Source: Actimicrobium sp034313845 (GTDB lineage Bacteria > Pseudomonadota > Gammaproteobacteria > Burkholderiales > Burkholderiaceae_D). Taken from it: 64,000 nucleotides of DNA. This document shows positions 52,936 through 61,431 of the stretch, in pieces. The stretch is from NCBI RefSeq assembly GCF_034313845.1, contig NZ_JAVIWN010000003.1; one strand, 5' to 3'. Each line of letters opens with the position of its first letter. Positions within the stretch are counted from its first letter, which is position 1. Below the pieces are notes generated by a model. It had not been told where the DNA came from and did not search any database. It worked only from the letters and a program-made list of their open reading frames with translations. The position numbers were made by a program, and so were the translations under genes.

Positions 52936-54747
52936 ATGCATACCATCACCGACATACTCGAACGCCATCACGACGACCGCACCCGCTTGCTCGATATCCT
53001 GTGGGATGTCCAGCACCGGTGCGGCCATATCCCCGACGCGGTCCTGCCCGAGATGGCGCAGCGGCTTGGCCTGACCGAGCTCGACATCCGCGAGACCTAT
53101 TCTTTTTATCATTTCTTCCACGGCAAGCCGGCCGCGAAGTACCAGATTTACCTGAGCGATACCGTCATTGCCAGACATCATGGCTACCAGGATATCCATG
53201 ATGCGCTGGTCCGGGAAACCGGCAGCGCCTTTGGTGCACAGGATGCCAGCCACACCTTCGGCCTCGAAACGACGTCCTGCATCGGTTTGAGTGATCAGGA
53301 ACCGGCCATGCTGATCGGCAAGGAAGCCTTCACCCGTCTCACGCCAGAAAAAATCAAGGCCATCATCTCCCGCCTGAAAAACGGCGAGTCGCCAGCCACG
53401 ATAGCCAATCCGGATGGTCTTGCCAGTAACACGCTGGCCTATGTCCATGCGATGGTCGAGTCAGGTATCCGCACAAGCGGTCCGGTCTATTTTCAGGCCG
53501 AGCCGGATTACCGGGAATTGCTGTCGCGCTTGCTGTCCGGTCCGCCCGAACTGGTGACCAAGACCGTCACCGAATCGGGCTTGCGCGGCCGCGGCGGTGC
53601 CGGTTTTTCTACCGGGCTGAAATGGCGCTTGTGTGCCGACAACGAAGAATCGATCCGCTACGTGATCTGCAACGCCGACGAAGGCGAACCGGGCACCTTC
53701 AAGGACCGCGTGCTGCTGACCGAATCACCGCAAGCAGTCCTGTTCGGCATGGTCACGGCGGCGTACGCGATCGGTGCGCAGCAGGGCGTCATTTACTTGC
53801 GCTCCGAATATTTGTACCTGAAAGATTACCTCGACCAGCAACTCGCCGATTGGCGCGAGCAAGGCTTGCTCGGCAAAACCATAGGCGGCAAGTCCGGCTT
53901 CGATTTCGATATCCGCCTCCAGATGGGTGCCGGTGCCTATATCTGCGGTGATGAAACCGCCCTGATCGAATCGCTCGAAGGCAAGCGCGGAACGCCCCGT
54001 GTCAAGCCGCCCTTTCCGGTCAACATGGGCTATCTCGGCAAACCGACCAGTGTCAACAATGTCGAAACCTTCGCTGCCGTGGCACGCATCATCGAACACG
54101 GTGCCAGCTGGTTCAAGGCAATGGGCACGGCCGAATCGACCGGCACGCGCCTGCTGAGTATTTCCGGTGATTGCGAGGCACCTGGCATCTATGAAATCCC
54201 GTGGGGCACCACGCTTGACGAGGTGCTGGCCAATGCCGGCGCGCGTGATCCGTGGGCCGTGCAGGTCAGCGGTCCATCGGGCGATTGCGTCTCGGTCGAG
54301 AAAGATGGCTTGCGCGCCATCGCCCTCGAAGACCTGACCTGCAACGGCTCGTTCATGATCTTCAACCGCAGCCGCGATCTGCTCGGCATCGTCAGCCAGT
54401 TCATGCAGTTTTTCGTCAATGAATCGTGCGGCATTTGCACGCCGTGCCGCTCCGGCAATGTCGATCTGTTCAAGAAAATCAATCGTGTCATCGATGGCAA
54501 GGCCTGCCAGAAAGACCTCGATGACGTGGTGGTCTGGGGCAAGCTGGTGCGCAAAACCAGCCGCTGCGGTCTCGGCGGCACGTCGCCGAAACCGATCCTG
54601 ACCACGCTGCAAAATTTCCCCGAGCTGTACCAATCCAAACTGGTCAGGCAGGCCGGACCGCTACTGCCGTCATTCGATCTTGAAGAAAGCCGGCGCGGCT
54701 ATCGCGAAGCGATTGCCCTACTCAACGACAGGAGGACTGTTTCATGA
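52936..54747 (+). CDS. hoxF: NAD-reducing hydrogenase diaphorase subunit HoxF
   Basis: A 603-residue flavoprotein, matching the known length of about 602. GGGAG precedes the ATG. The open frame extends 121 codons upstream but without family similarity. The N-terminal 150 residues are a NuoE-like domain that shows only Cys29 and Cys115, so it probably lacks its [2Fe-2S] cluster. The NuoF-like part has the NADH-binding GRGGAGFSTGLKW, the FMN motif CNADEGEPGTFKDR and [4Fe-4S] cysteines in SCGICTPCRSG and later SRCGLGG. It passes electrons from hydrogenase to NAD+. Confidence 0.95.
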   Translation: MHTITDILERHHDDRTRLLDILWDVQHRCGHIPDAVLPEMAQRLGLTELDIRETYSFYHFFHGKPAAKYQIYLSDTVIARHHGYQDIHDALVRETGSAFGAQDASHTFGLETTSCIGLSDQEPAMLIGKEAFTRLTPEKIKAIISRLKNGESPATIANPDGLASNTLAYVHAMVESGIRTSGPVYFQAEPDYRELLSRLLSGPPELVTKTVTESGLRGRGGAGFSTGLKWRLCADNEESIRYVICNADEGEPGTFKDRVLLTESPQAVLFGMVTAAYAIGAQQGVIYLRSEYLYLKDYLDQQLADWREQGLLGKTIGGKSGFDFDIRLQMGAGAYICGDETALIESLEGKRGTPRVKPPFPVNMGYLGKPTSVNNVETFAAVARIIEHGASWFKAMGTAESTGTRLLSISGDCEAPGIYEIPWGTTLDEVLANAGARDPWAVQVSGPSGDCVSVEKDGLRAIALEDLTCNGSFMIFNRSRDLLGIVSQFMQFFVNESCGICTPCRSGNVDLFKKINRVIDGKACQKDLDDVVVWGKLVRKTSRCGLGGTSPKPILTTLQNFPELYQSKLVRQAGPLLPSFDLEESRRGYREAIALLNDRRTVS

Positions 54748-55457
54748 TCCACACTCAGATCCAGATTCAGATCGATGGAAAAAACATCAACGCGCGCAAG
54801 GGCGAGAACCTGGTCGATGTCGCGCTCGACAATGGCATTTACATCCCGACCCTGTGCTATGTCCGAGGCAAGCCTTGCCTGGGCACATGCCGGGTCTGCG
54901 CGGTGCAGGTCGGCAGCGCGACGGTCGCAGCCTGCACGGTGCCGGTGGCGCACGACATGGTGGTCACGGTCAACCAGCCGGAACTGGCCGATCAGCGCAA
55001 GGCACTGGTCGAAAGCCTGTTCGCCGAAGGCACGCACAATTGCCCGAGTTGCGAAAAAAGCGGGCGCTGTGATTTGCAGGCGGTCGGCTATGAAGTTGGC
55101 ATGATGGTCTCGCGTTTCGAGTACCGCTTCACGCCGCGTCAGAAAGACTACGCGGCCGACCACATCCTGCTGGAACGCGACCGCTGCATCTTCTGCCAGC
55201 GCTGCGTCGAGTTTGTTCGCGACGCCGATACCGGTCTGAAAATTTTCAGTATCAGCGGACGCGGCACCACCTCGCGCATCGAAATCAACGTTGAACTGGC
55301 CAACAAAATGAGCGCCGCCGAAGTCACCCGCGCGGTCGACCTGTGCCCGGTGGGCACCATCATCGAAAAGCGGGTCGGCTTCAATGCACCGATCGGCCAG
55401 CGCAAGTTCGACATCAAGTCGATCCGTGAACGCGCACTCGCCGGAGAGACACTATGA
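54744..55457 (+). CDS. hoxU: NAD-reducing hydrogenase diaphorase small subunit HoxU
   Basis: A 237-residue iron-sulfur protein. [2Fe-2S] ligands Cys38, Cys49, Cys52 and Cys64 have the expected spacing. The His/Cys cluster motif is HNCPSCEKSGRC, and [4Fe-4S] cysteines follow in RCIFCQRCVEF and DLCPVG. It wires HoxY to HoxF. It overlaps hoxF by 4 bases and hoxY by 4. Confidence 0.95.
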   Translation: MIHTQIQIQIDGKNINARKGENLVDVALDNGIYIPTLCYVRGKPCLGTCRVCAVQVGSATVAACTVPVAHDMVVTVNQPELADQRKALVESLFAEGTHNCPSCEKSGRCDLQAVGYEVGMMVSRFEYRFTPRQKDYAADHILLERDRCIFCQRCVEFVRDADTGLKIFSISGRGTTSRIEINVELANKMSAAEVTRAVDLCPVGTIIEKRVGFNAPIGQRKFDIKSIRERALAGETL

Positions 55458-56092
55458 GCACGCACACCACCATCGATAGCAACGTCACCTACAGTCATGA
55501 CCTGCCAAAAACGCCGGTCGACGCCGCATTTGCGGCCAGCCAGGCCGGCAAGATCAATGTCTCGATGATCGCGCTGGTCGGTTGCTGGGGCTGCACGCTG
55601 TCCTTTCTTGACATGGACGAACGCCTGCTCGGCCTGCTCGACAAGGTCACCATCCTGCGTTCGTCGATGACCGACATCAAGCGCATTCCCGAACGCTGCG
55701 TGGTCGGTTTTGTCGAGGGCGGCGTGGCCAGCGAAGAGAACATCGAAACGCTGGAACACTACCGCGCCAATTGCGACATCCTGATCTCGGTCGGTGCTTG
55801 CGCGGTATGGGGTGGCGTGCCGTCGATGCGCAACCAGTTGCCGCTGGCCGAGTGCCTCGAAGAGGCTTACATCAAGTCGCCCACCGCAGTGCCCGGCATC
55901 ATTCCGATCATCCCCAACCATCCCGATCTGACGCGCGTGACGACCAAGGTTTATCCGTGTCACGAAGTCGTGAAGATGGATTATTTCATCCCCGGTTGCC
56001 CGCCCGATGGCGACGCAATCTTCAAGGTACTCGACGACATCGTCAGTGGCCGCCCGGTCGATCTGCCGACCTCAATGAACCGCTACGACTAA
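55454..56092 (+). CDS. hoxY: NAD-reducing hydrogenase small subunit HoxY
   Basis: A 212-residue small hydrogenase subunit holding the proximal [4Fe-4S] cluster. The first ligands are in GCWGCTLSFLDMDER (near 44-58), with later ones in SVGACAVWGGVPS and FIPGCPPDGD. No signal peptide, as expected for the cytoplasmic enzyme. Confidence 0.95.
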   Translation: MSTHTTIDSNVTYSHDLPKTPVDAAFAASQAGKINVSMIALVGCWGCTLSFLDMDERLLGLLDKVTILRSSMTDIKRIPERCVVGFVEGGVASEENIETLEHYRANCDILISVGACAVWGGVPSMRNQLPLAECLEEAYIKSPTAVPGIIPIIPNHPDLTRVTTKVYPCHEVVKMDYFIPGCPPDGDAIFKVLDDIVSGRPVDLPTSMNRYD

Positions 56093-56116
56093 ACGCTAAG
56101 ACCAAAGGAAAACATC

Positions 56117-57583
56117 ATGGGCAGGAAACTCATTATTGATCCGGTGACCCGTATCGAAGGACACGGCAAGGTCACCATCGAACTCGATGACGACAACAAG
56201 GTCATCGACGCCAAATTGCTGGTCGTCGAATTTCGCGGCTTTGAAAAATTCGTCCAGGGCCATCCGTACTGGGAAGCGCCGATGCTGTTGCAACGCATCT
56301 GCGGCATCTGTTTTGTCAGCCATCATCTGTGCGGTGCCAAGGTGCTTGATGACATGATCGGCGTCGGCTATGCAACCAACAACCTGATCACCCCGACCGC
56401 CGAAAAAATGCGCCGCCTCGGCCATTACGCCCAGCAATTGCAATCGCATGCGACCGCGTATTTTTACCTGATCGTGCCGGAAATGCTGTTCGGCATGGAT
56501 GCCGCGCCCGAGCAGCGCAACGTGCTCGGACTGGCGGTCGCCAACCCGGCGCTGGTCAAGCGCGTGGTGATGTTGCGCAAGTGGGGACAGGAGCTGATCC
56601 AGGCCGTGCTCGGCAAGAAAATGCATGGCATCAGTTCGATCCCCGGCGGCGTCAACAACAACCTCACGGCTGAAGTACGCGACCGCTTCATCCACGGTGA
56701 CGCCACCATTCCCAGCATCGACCAGATGCTGGACTACGCGCAGGAGGGCCTGCAACTGTTCTACGATTTCCACGAAAAAAACCGTGTGCTGGTCGATACC
56801 TTCGGCGACGCGCCGGCGCTCGACATGTGCCTGGTCGATGACAACGGCGACGTCGATTATTACCACGGCAAGATGCGCATCATCGACAACGACAAGCGCA
56901 TCGTGCGCGAGCTGGATTACCACGATTACCTCGAGCATTTTTCGGAAGCCACCGAAGAATGGAGCTACATGAAATTCCCGTTCCTCAAGGACCTTGGCCG
57001 CGACAAGGGTTCGGTGCGGGTCGGGCCGCTGGCGCGGGTCAATGTCACGCGCGCGTATTCGACGCCGCTGGCGCAGGTCGCCCTGGAAAAATTTCATGCC
57101 TATAACAAGGGCAAGTCCAGCAACAAGACCTTGCACACCAACTGGGCGCGTGCCATCGAAATCCTGCATTCGGCCGAGCTGATCAAGCAATTGCTCAACG
57201 ATCCCGATTTGCTAAAAGACCAGCTGGTGGTCAGCGCGACGCCGGCCATGTGGACCGGCGAAGGAGTCGGTGTGGTCGAAGCACCGCGTGGCACCTTGCT
57301 GCATCACTACCGCGCCGATACCGAAGGTCAGATTACCTTCTGCAATCTGGTCGTCGCCACCACGCAGAACAACCAGGTGATGAACCGCACCGTGCGCAGC
57401 GTGGCCGAGGAATACTTGAACGGCAAGGCCGAGATCACCGAGGGCATGATGAATGCCATCGAGGTCGGCATCCGCGCCTATGACCCGTGCCTGAGTTGCG
57501 CCACCCACGCGCTCGGCGAGATGCCGTTGCAAGTCACGTTGGTCGACGCGAAAGGAAACCAGCTCGATGAACGCCGCAAATAA
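56117..57583 (+). CDS. hoxH: NAD-reducing hydrogenase large subunit HoxH, [NiFe] site
   Basis: A 488-residue catalytic subunit. Ni-Fe ligands: Cys62 and Cys65 in RICGICFVSHH, and Cys458 and Cys461 in DPCLSCATH. A 24-residue C-terminal tail follows His464; it starts ALGEMPLQV and must be cut off by HoxW for maturation. The start begins 25 bases after hoxY. All four cysteines are intact. Confidence 0.96.
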   Translation: MGRKLIIDPVTRIEGHGKVTIELDDDNKVIDAKLLVVEFRGFEKFVQGHPYWEAPMLLQRICGICFVSHHLCGAKVLDDMIGVGYATNNLITPTAEKMRRLGHYAQQLQSHATAYFYLIVPEMLFGMDAAPEQRNVLGLAVANPALVKRVVMLRKWGQELIQAVLGKKMHGISSIPGGVNNNLTAEVRDRFIHGDATIPSIDQMLDYAQEGLQLFYDFHEKNRVLVDTFGDAPALDMCLVDDNGDVDYYHGKMRIIDNDKRIVRELDYHDYLEHFSEATEEWSYMKFPFLKDLGRDKGSVRVGPLARVNVTRAYSTPLAQVALEKFHAYNKGKSSNKTLHTNWARAIEILHSAELIKQLLNDPDLLKDQLVVSATPAMWTGEGVGVVEAPRGTLLHHYRADTEGQITFCNLVVATTQNNQVMNRTVRSVAEEYLNGKAEITEGMMNAIEVGIRAYDPCLSCATHALGEMPLQVTLVDAKGNQLDERRK

Positions 57584-58118
57584 ATCAACTGGCAACAGCG
57601 TGGACACGGTCACGCTGAACACGGTCACGCTGGACTACTTCGACAGCCCGTCGGCGCTGATCTACGGCATCGGCAACAGCGGTCGCCAGGACGATGGATT
57701 GGGCTGGGCCTTCATCGACTGGCTGGAAGAATCGGGCCTGTGCCCGCACGCCGACAAGGTCAAGTTCTACCAGCTCAACCTCGAAGACGCCGACCTGATC
57801 AGCCACAAGCGCCGCGTGCTGTTCGTCGATGCCTCGAAAGAGGCGGCGCTGCCGGCGTTCCGGCTGTACCGGGCCGAAGCGAAGATGGATTTCAGTTTTA
57901 CTTCGCACGCGATGTCGATCGACACCATCGTCGCGACTTGCGAGCAATGTTTCGGCAGCGCCCCCGAAGTCTGGGTGCTGGCGATCCGTGGCTACGCATG
58001 GGAATTGCACACCGGCCTGACCGCGCCGGCCACCGTCAACCTGCAACTGGCCGCCGGCGCACTCGCGCGCAGCGTCGTTCACCTTCACGAAAGACACCAT
58101 GAAATCGAACACCACTGA
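57567..58118 (+). CDS. hoxW: HoxH maturation endopeptidase HoxW
   Basis: A 183-residue protease of the HycI/HoxW family, overlapping hoxH by 17 bases. The nickel-binding Asp lies in GIGNSGRQDDGLGWAFIDWL (about 34-53). It removes the HoxH tail once nickel is in place. The last 40 residues are divergent and His-rich at the end (HLHERHHEIEHH). Confidence 0.9.
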   Translation: MNAANKSTGNSVDTVTLNTVTLDYFDSPSALIYGIGNSGRQDDGLGWAFIDWLEESGLCPHADKVKFYQLNLEDADLISHKRRVLFVDASKEAALPAFRLYRAEAKMDFSFTSHAMSIDTIVATCEQCFGSAPEVWVLAIRGYAWELHTGLTAPATVNLQLAAGALARSVVHLHERHHEIEHH

Positions 58119-58599
58119 AATCGCGGAGCTGATCCGCAACGCACCGATCGGGCAATACATCGGTGCCGACGGTGCCACCATCCTGGCCGAATGCGCAGCC
58201 CAGAAAATCGACCTGGCCGACGACGAGGTGCTGTGCGAAAAAGGCATTTCGACGAACTGCTTTTACATCGTCATCAAAGGCCGGCTGGCCATTACCGGCG
58301 TGGTCAAGGACAAGCAATCGGCACCCATCCTGCATGTGCTCGAAAAGGGCGACCTGGTCGGCGAACTGAGCTTCATCGATGGCAGTGCGCATCCGGATAC
58401 CGTGCGTTCGCTCGGCAACGCCAGCGTGATCAGCTTCAACAAGGCCGACATCGATCCGCTCATTACCTCCAACCCGGTGCTGATCTTCAACTTCATGCGA
58501 GCAGTGATCAAACGGGTGCACAGTACACTGACCACCATCAACCGCCAGCAGCATGAACTGGTGGCCTATATCGAAACCGGTGGACGAGGACGCCTCTAA
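58099..58599 (+). CDS. hoxI: Cyclic-nucleotide-binding-like protein HoxI
   Basis: A 166-residue protein with one cNMP-binding domain (ILAECAAQKIDLADDEVLCEKG, then LEKGDLVGELSFIDGSAHPDTVRSL) and no DNA-binding part. It corresponds to HoxI of Cupriavidus necator, associated with the soluble hydrogenase and with NADPH activation. It overlaps hoxW by 20 bases and stops one base before hypA. Confidence 0.88.
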   Translation: MKSNTTEIAELIRNAPIGQYIGADGATILAECAAQKIDLADDEVLCEKGISTNCFYIVIKGRLAITGVVKDKQSAPILHVLEKGDLVGELSFIDGSAHPDTVRSLGNASVISFNKADIDPLITSNPVLIFNFMRAVIKRVHSTLTTINRQQHELVAYIETGGRGRL

Positions 58600-58947
58600 A
58601 TGCACGAAGTCAGCCTTGCCAGCGGCATCCTGAAGATCGTCGAAGCCGCCGCGCTGCGCGAGAAATTTGCCCGCGTAACGCTGCTGCGGATCGAAGCGGG
58701 GTCGCTGTGCAATGTCGAGGTACGGGCCTTGCGCTTTGCGCTGGAAGTCATGGCGCAGGACACCTGCCTGCAGGATGCCGAAATTGCCATCGACACCCCG
58801 ACCGGTGCGGCATGGTGCTTGCATTGCCAGTTGACGGTACCGTTGCAGGCGCATGGCGATGCTTGTCCGCAGTGCGGCAATTATCAATTGCGAGCGACGG
58901 GCGGTGCCGAATTGCGGGTACTGGAAATGATGGTGGAAGACACCTGA
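58600..58947 (+). CDS. hypA: Hydrogenase nickel-incorporation protein HypA
   Basis: A 115-residue chaperone. The Ni-binding start MHEVSLASG (His2) and the zinc-finger pairs WCLHCQLTV and CPQCGNY are intact. It gives nickel to HoxH with HypB. Confidence 0.95.
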   Translation: MHEVSLASGILKIVEAAALREKFARVTLLRIEAGSLCNVEVRALRFALEVMAQDTCLQDAEIAIDTPTGAAWCLHCQLTVPLQAHGDACPQCGNYQLRATGGAELRVLEMMVEDT

Positions 58948-58992
58948 TTTAGCCGGACCCGACCGATCATTTCATTCATCAAGGAGAGTCAC

Positions 58993-59574
58993 ATGCGCAG
59001 CACATTGAATCGCTGGAACCGCTGGAGCATCGCTCCGTTAGTCCTCGCCACCAGTGGCATCGCCAACGCCCATCCCGGGCACGCCGACGGTGTACTGTCT
59101 GGGCTGACCCATCCGCTGCTGGGAGCGGATCACCTGCTGGCGATGGTAGCCGTCGGTCTCTGGGCCTGGCAGCTTGGTGGCCGCGCCAGGTGGCAGGTGC
59201 CGGCCAGTTTCGTAGCGCTGATGAGCATCGCGGCAATCGCCGGCATGGCCGGCTTTGCGCTGCCGCAGGTCGAATCCGGTATCGCCGCCTCGCTGCTGGT
59301 GCTGGGCTTGCTGATTGCTTTTTCGGTACGCACGGGGACGGTGTTTGGTGCGGCTACCGTCGCGCTATTCGCGCTGTTTCATGGCAGCGCGCACGGTGTC
59401 GAGATGCCGCTTGAAGCAACGGCGTGGCAGTACGGGCTCGGCTTCGTGCTGGCGACGGTGGGGTTGCATGGTGTTGGTCTGTTGCTTGGCAAAGGGCTGG
59501 GACGTCATGGCTGGATGGTGCGTGCTGCCGGGGTGGCGATTGCCGGCAGTGGTGCGTGGTTGATGGTGGGCTGA
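58993..59574 (+). CDS. hupE: HupE/UreJ-family nickel permease-like protein
   Basis: A 193-residue membrane protein. Signal peptide ends ANA-HPGHADG, and the His motif HPGHA at its mature start is the HupE signature. LTHPLLGADHLLAMVAVGLWAW and ALFALFHGSAHG hold further conserved His and Asp. Family members are thought to import nickel and are common in hydrogenase operons. GGAG lies 8 bases before the ATG. Confidence 0.9.
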   Translation: MRSTLNRWNRWSIAPLVLATSGIANAHPGHADGVLSGLTHPLLGADHLLAMVAVGLWAWQLGGRARWQVPASFVALMSIAAIAGMAGFALPQVESGIAASLLVLGLLIAFSVRTGTVFGAATVALFALFHGSAHGVEMPLEATAWQYGLGFVLATVGLHGVGLLLGKGLGRHGWMVRAAGVAIAGSGAWLMVG

Positions 59575-59604
59575 CGGGGCGGGGGGAGGAGCGGGAGTCG
59601 GGGC

Positions 59605-59631
59605 GGTGCAATGCCCTTCGGTTATTGCACC
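59605..59631. repeat. GTGCAAT-family palindromic repeat, copy 10
   Basis: Core GGTGCAAT-GCCCTTCGGTT-ATTGCACC followed by CTACG. It begins the right-hand module copy, 31 bases after the hupE stop. Confidence 0.88.
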
Positions 59632-59922
59632 CTACGCGACTCTTGAAGTTGAAGTTGAAGTTGAAGTTGATGTTGAAGTGGCAGTTGACGTTGACCTGTT
59701 CCGCATTGAGACAGCTGCCAAAAGTCGGAGTCAGGCAGGGGATCAGAAGGGCGCATGTCTGAGCGAAGCGAGTTTGCGACCTTCCCCCTGACTGGCTCCG
59801 GCTTTTGGGAACCCGAAGGGCAGCAGTCTCGCGGTCGCCTTTTTCTTGGTTACTTCTTTTTGGCGAAGCAAAAAGAAGTGACCGGCTGCCGGGCCGCCCC
59901 CGGCTAGGTCATGACGGAGCAG
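59632..59922. repeat. Inverted repeat module, right copy
   Basis: The order CTACG - GAAGTT hexamers - TTGACCTGTTCCGCATTGAGACAGCTGCC - ... - CGGCTAGGTCATGACGGAGCAG is the reverse complement of the left copy at 49217-49424 plus 50667-50796. Unlike that copy it carries no IS element. Confidence 0.88.
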
Positions 59923-59960
59923 AAGCCACTCAAGCAACAGCCGCACGAAAATTGGATCGC

Positions 59961-60471
59961 AAGCGCTCCGAATCCGCAACCAGGGTCAGAGTAATTTTCG
60001 CGATAAAGCCTGCGAAAAAAAACTCTGACCCTGGTTGCTACCGACGGGAGTTTGCGACCGCAGGAAAAAACGAACCGGAGTCGCCCCCGGCTTGGTCATG
60101 ACGGAGCAGAAAAAGAATCAGCAACCCCAGCACGGAAATTGGATGGAAAGCGCTCCGAATCCGCAACCAGGGTCAGAGTAATTTTCGCGATAAAGCCTGC
60201 GAAAAAAAACTCTGACCCTGGTTGCTACCGACGGGAGTTTGCGACCGCAGGAAAAAACGAACCGGAGTCGCCCCCGGCTTGGTCATGACGGAGCAGAAAA
60301 AGAATCAGCAACCCCAGCACGGAAATTAGATGGAAAGCGCTCCGAATCCGCAACCAGGGTCAGAGTAATTTTCGCGATAAAGCCTGCGAAAAAAAACTCT
60401 GACCCTGGTTGCTACCGACGAGAGTTTACGACCGCAGGAAAAAACGAACCGGAGCCGCCCCCGGCTAGTCA
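59961..60471. repeat. Three tandem 187-bp repeats with a strong hairpin
   Basis: Units begin AAGCGCTCCGAATCCGC at 59961, 60148 and 60335, a period of 187 bases, and are nearly identical. Each holds a 16-bp perfect inverted repeat: CAACCAGGGTCAGAGT and ACTCTGACCCTGGTTG around an A-rich loop. It resembles the ends of REP-associated repeats mobilised by Y1 transposases. Confidence 0.88.
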
Positions 60472-60476
60472 CGTAG

Positions 60477-60503
60477 GGTGCAATAACCGAAGGGCATTGC
60501 ACC
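60477..60503. repeat. GTGCAAT-family palindromic repeat, copy 11
   Basis: Core GGTGCAAT-AACCGAAGGGC-ATTGCACC preceded by CGTAG. It ends the repeat block 95 bases before hypB. Confidence 0.88.
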
Positions 60504-60597
60504 AAATGCCCCGGCCACCGTCGCCAATGCCGATACGCTTTGCGAATGAAGGCAACAACCCTGCATGGGCAGGGAGCAGTCAAAACAGGAGGTAAAT

Positions 60598-61431
60598 ATG
60601 TGTGTCGTTTGCGGATGCAGCACAGTCAACGAACCGATCCAGCCGGGTGTCGCCTACCGGCAAGTGCATGCGCACGGAATCGGTCAGGCGCAACACCAGC
60701 ACGTCGCCATCGATGCCGCCACCGGCGACCTGCACTACGGCACCGGTGCCGCCCAAGTCTCGGTACCCGGCATGAGCCAGGCCCGCGCGATCCGGCTCGA
60801 ACAGAACGTGCTCGGTGAAAACAACTTCCACGCCGCACACAACCGTACGCACTTTGCCGAGCACGGCATCCTCGCGCTGAACCTGGTGTCGAGCCCCGGT
60901 TCCGGCAAGACCACGCTGCTGTGCGCCACCATTTTGGCAATGCGCCAGCGCAGCGCACTGGCCGTCGCCGTCATCGAAGGCGACCAGCAAACCAGTTGCG
61001 ACGCCGATCGCATCCGCGCCACCGGCGCACCGGCGATCCAGGTCAATACCGGCAAGGGCTGTCATCTCGATGCACAAATGGTCAGCGATGCGTTTGCCAG
61101 TTTGCCGTTCGATGCAGGCGGCGTGCTGTTCATCGAGAACGTCGGCAACCTCGTCTGTCCGGCCATGTGGGATCTCGGCGAAGCCGTCAAGGTGGTGATC
61201 CTGTCGGTCACCGAAGGCGAAGACAAGCCGTTGAAATATCCGGACATGTTCGCTGCCGCCAACCTGATGGTGCTCAACAAGATCGACCTGCTGCCGCACT
61301 TGCAGTTCGATGTCGAGCGCTGCATCGAGTACGCCCGGCGCGTCAATCCCGCCATCACCATCCTGCAACTGTCGGCCACCAGCGGTGCCGGCATGGACGC
61401 GTGGCTGGACTGGATCGACAGCGCACGATGA
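60598..61431 (+). CDS. hypB: Hydrogenase nickel GTPase HypB
   Basis: A 277-residue GTPase. The ATG at 60598 has AGGAGGT 5 bases upstream. The N-terminal Ni site CVVCGC (residues 2-7) is kept, but the His-rich stretch of some HypBs is reduced to scattered His at 22-45. The P-loop SSPGSGKTTLL is near 100, and NKIDLLP is the G4 motif. It hydrolyses GTP during nickel insertion with HypA. Confidence 0.95.
   Translation: MCVVCGCSTVNEPIQPGVAYRQVHAHGIGQAQHQHVAIDAATGDLHYGTGAAQVSVPGMSQARAIRLEQNVLGENNFHAAHNRTHFAEHGILALNLVSSPGSGKTTLLCATILAMRQRSALAVAVIEGDQQTSCDADRIRATGAPAIQVNTGKGCHLDAQMVSDAFASLPFDAGGVLFIENVGNLVCPAMWDLGEAVKVVILSVTEGEDKPLKYPDMFAAANLMVLNKIDLLPHLQFDVERCIEYARRVNPAITILQLSATSGAGMDAWLDWIDSAR

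Larger units (their letters stand above)
59575..60597. other. Gene-free 1-kb block between hupE and hypB
   Basis: This interval separates two halves of the hydrogenase operon. It holds a GTGCAAT repeat, the right-hand inverted module, three tandem 187-bp repeats and another GTGCAAT repeat. Open frames here are repeat artefacts, and no promoter for hypB is obvious apart from its own strong ribosome site. Confidence 0.8.

Noticed and set aside
60052..60288. Repeated 78-codon frame seen twice
   Set aside because: It is the 187-bp tandem repeat read as protein; no ribosome site or conservation signal.
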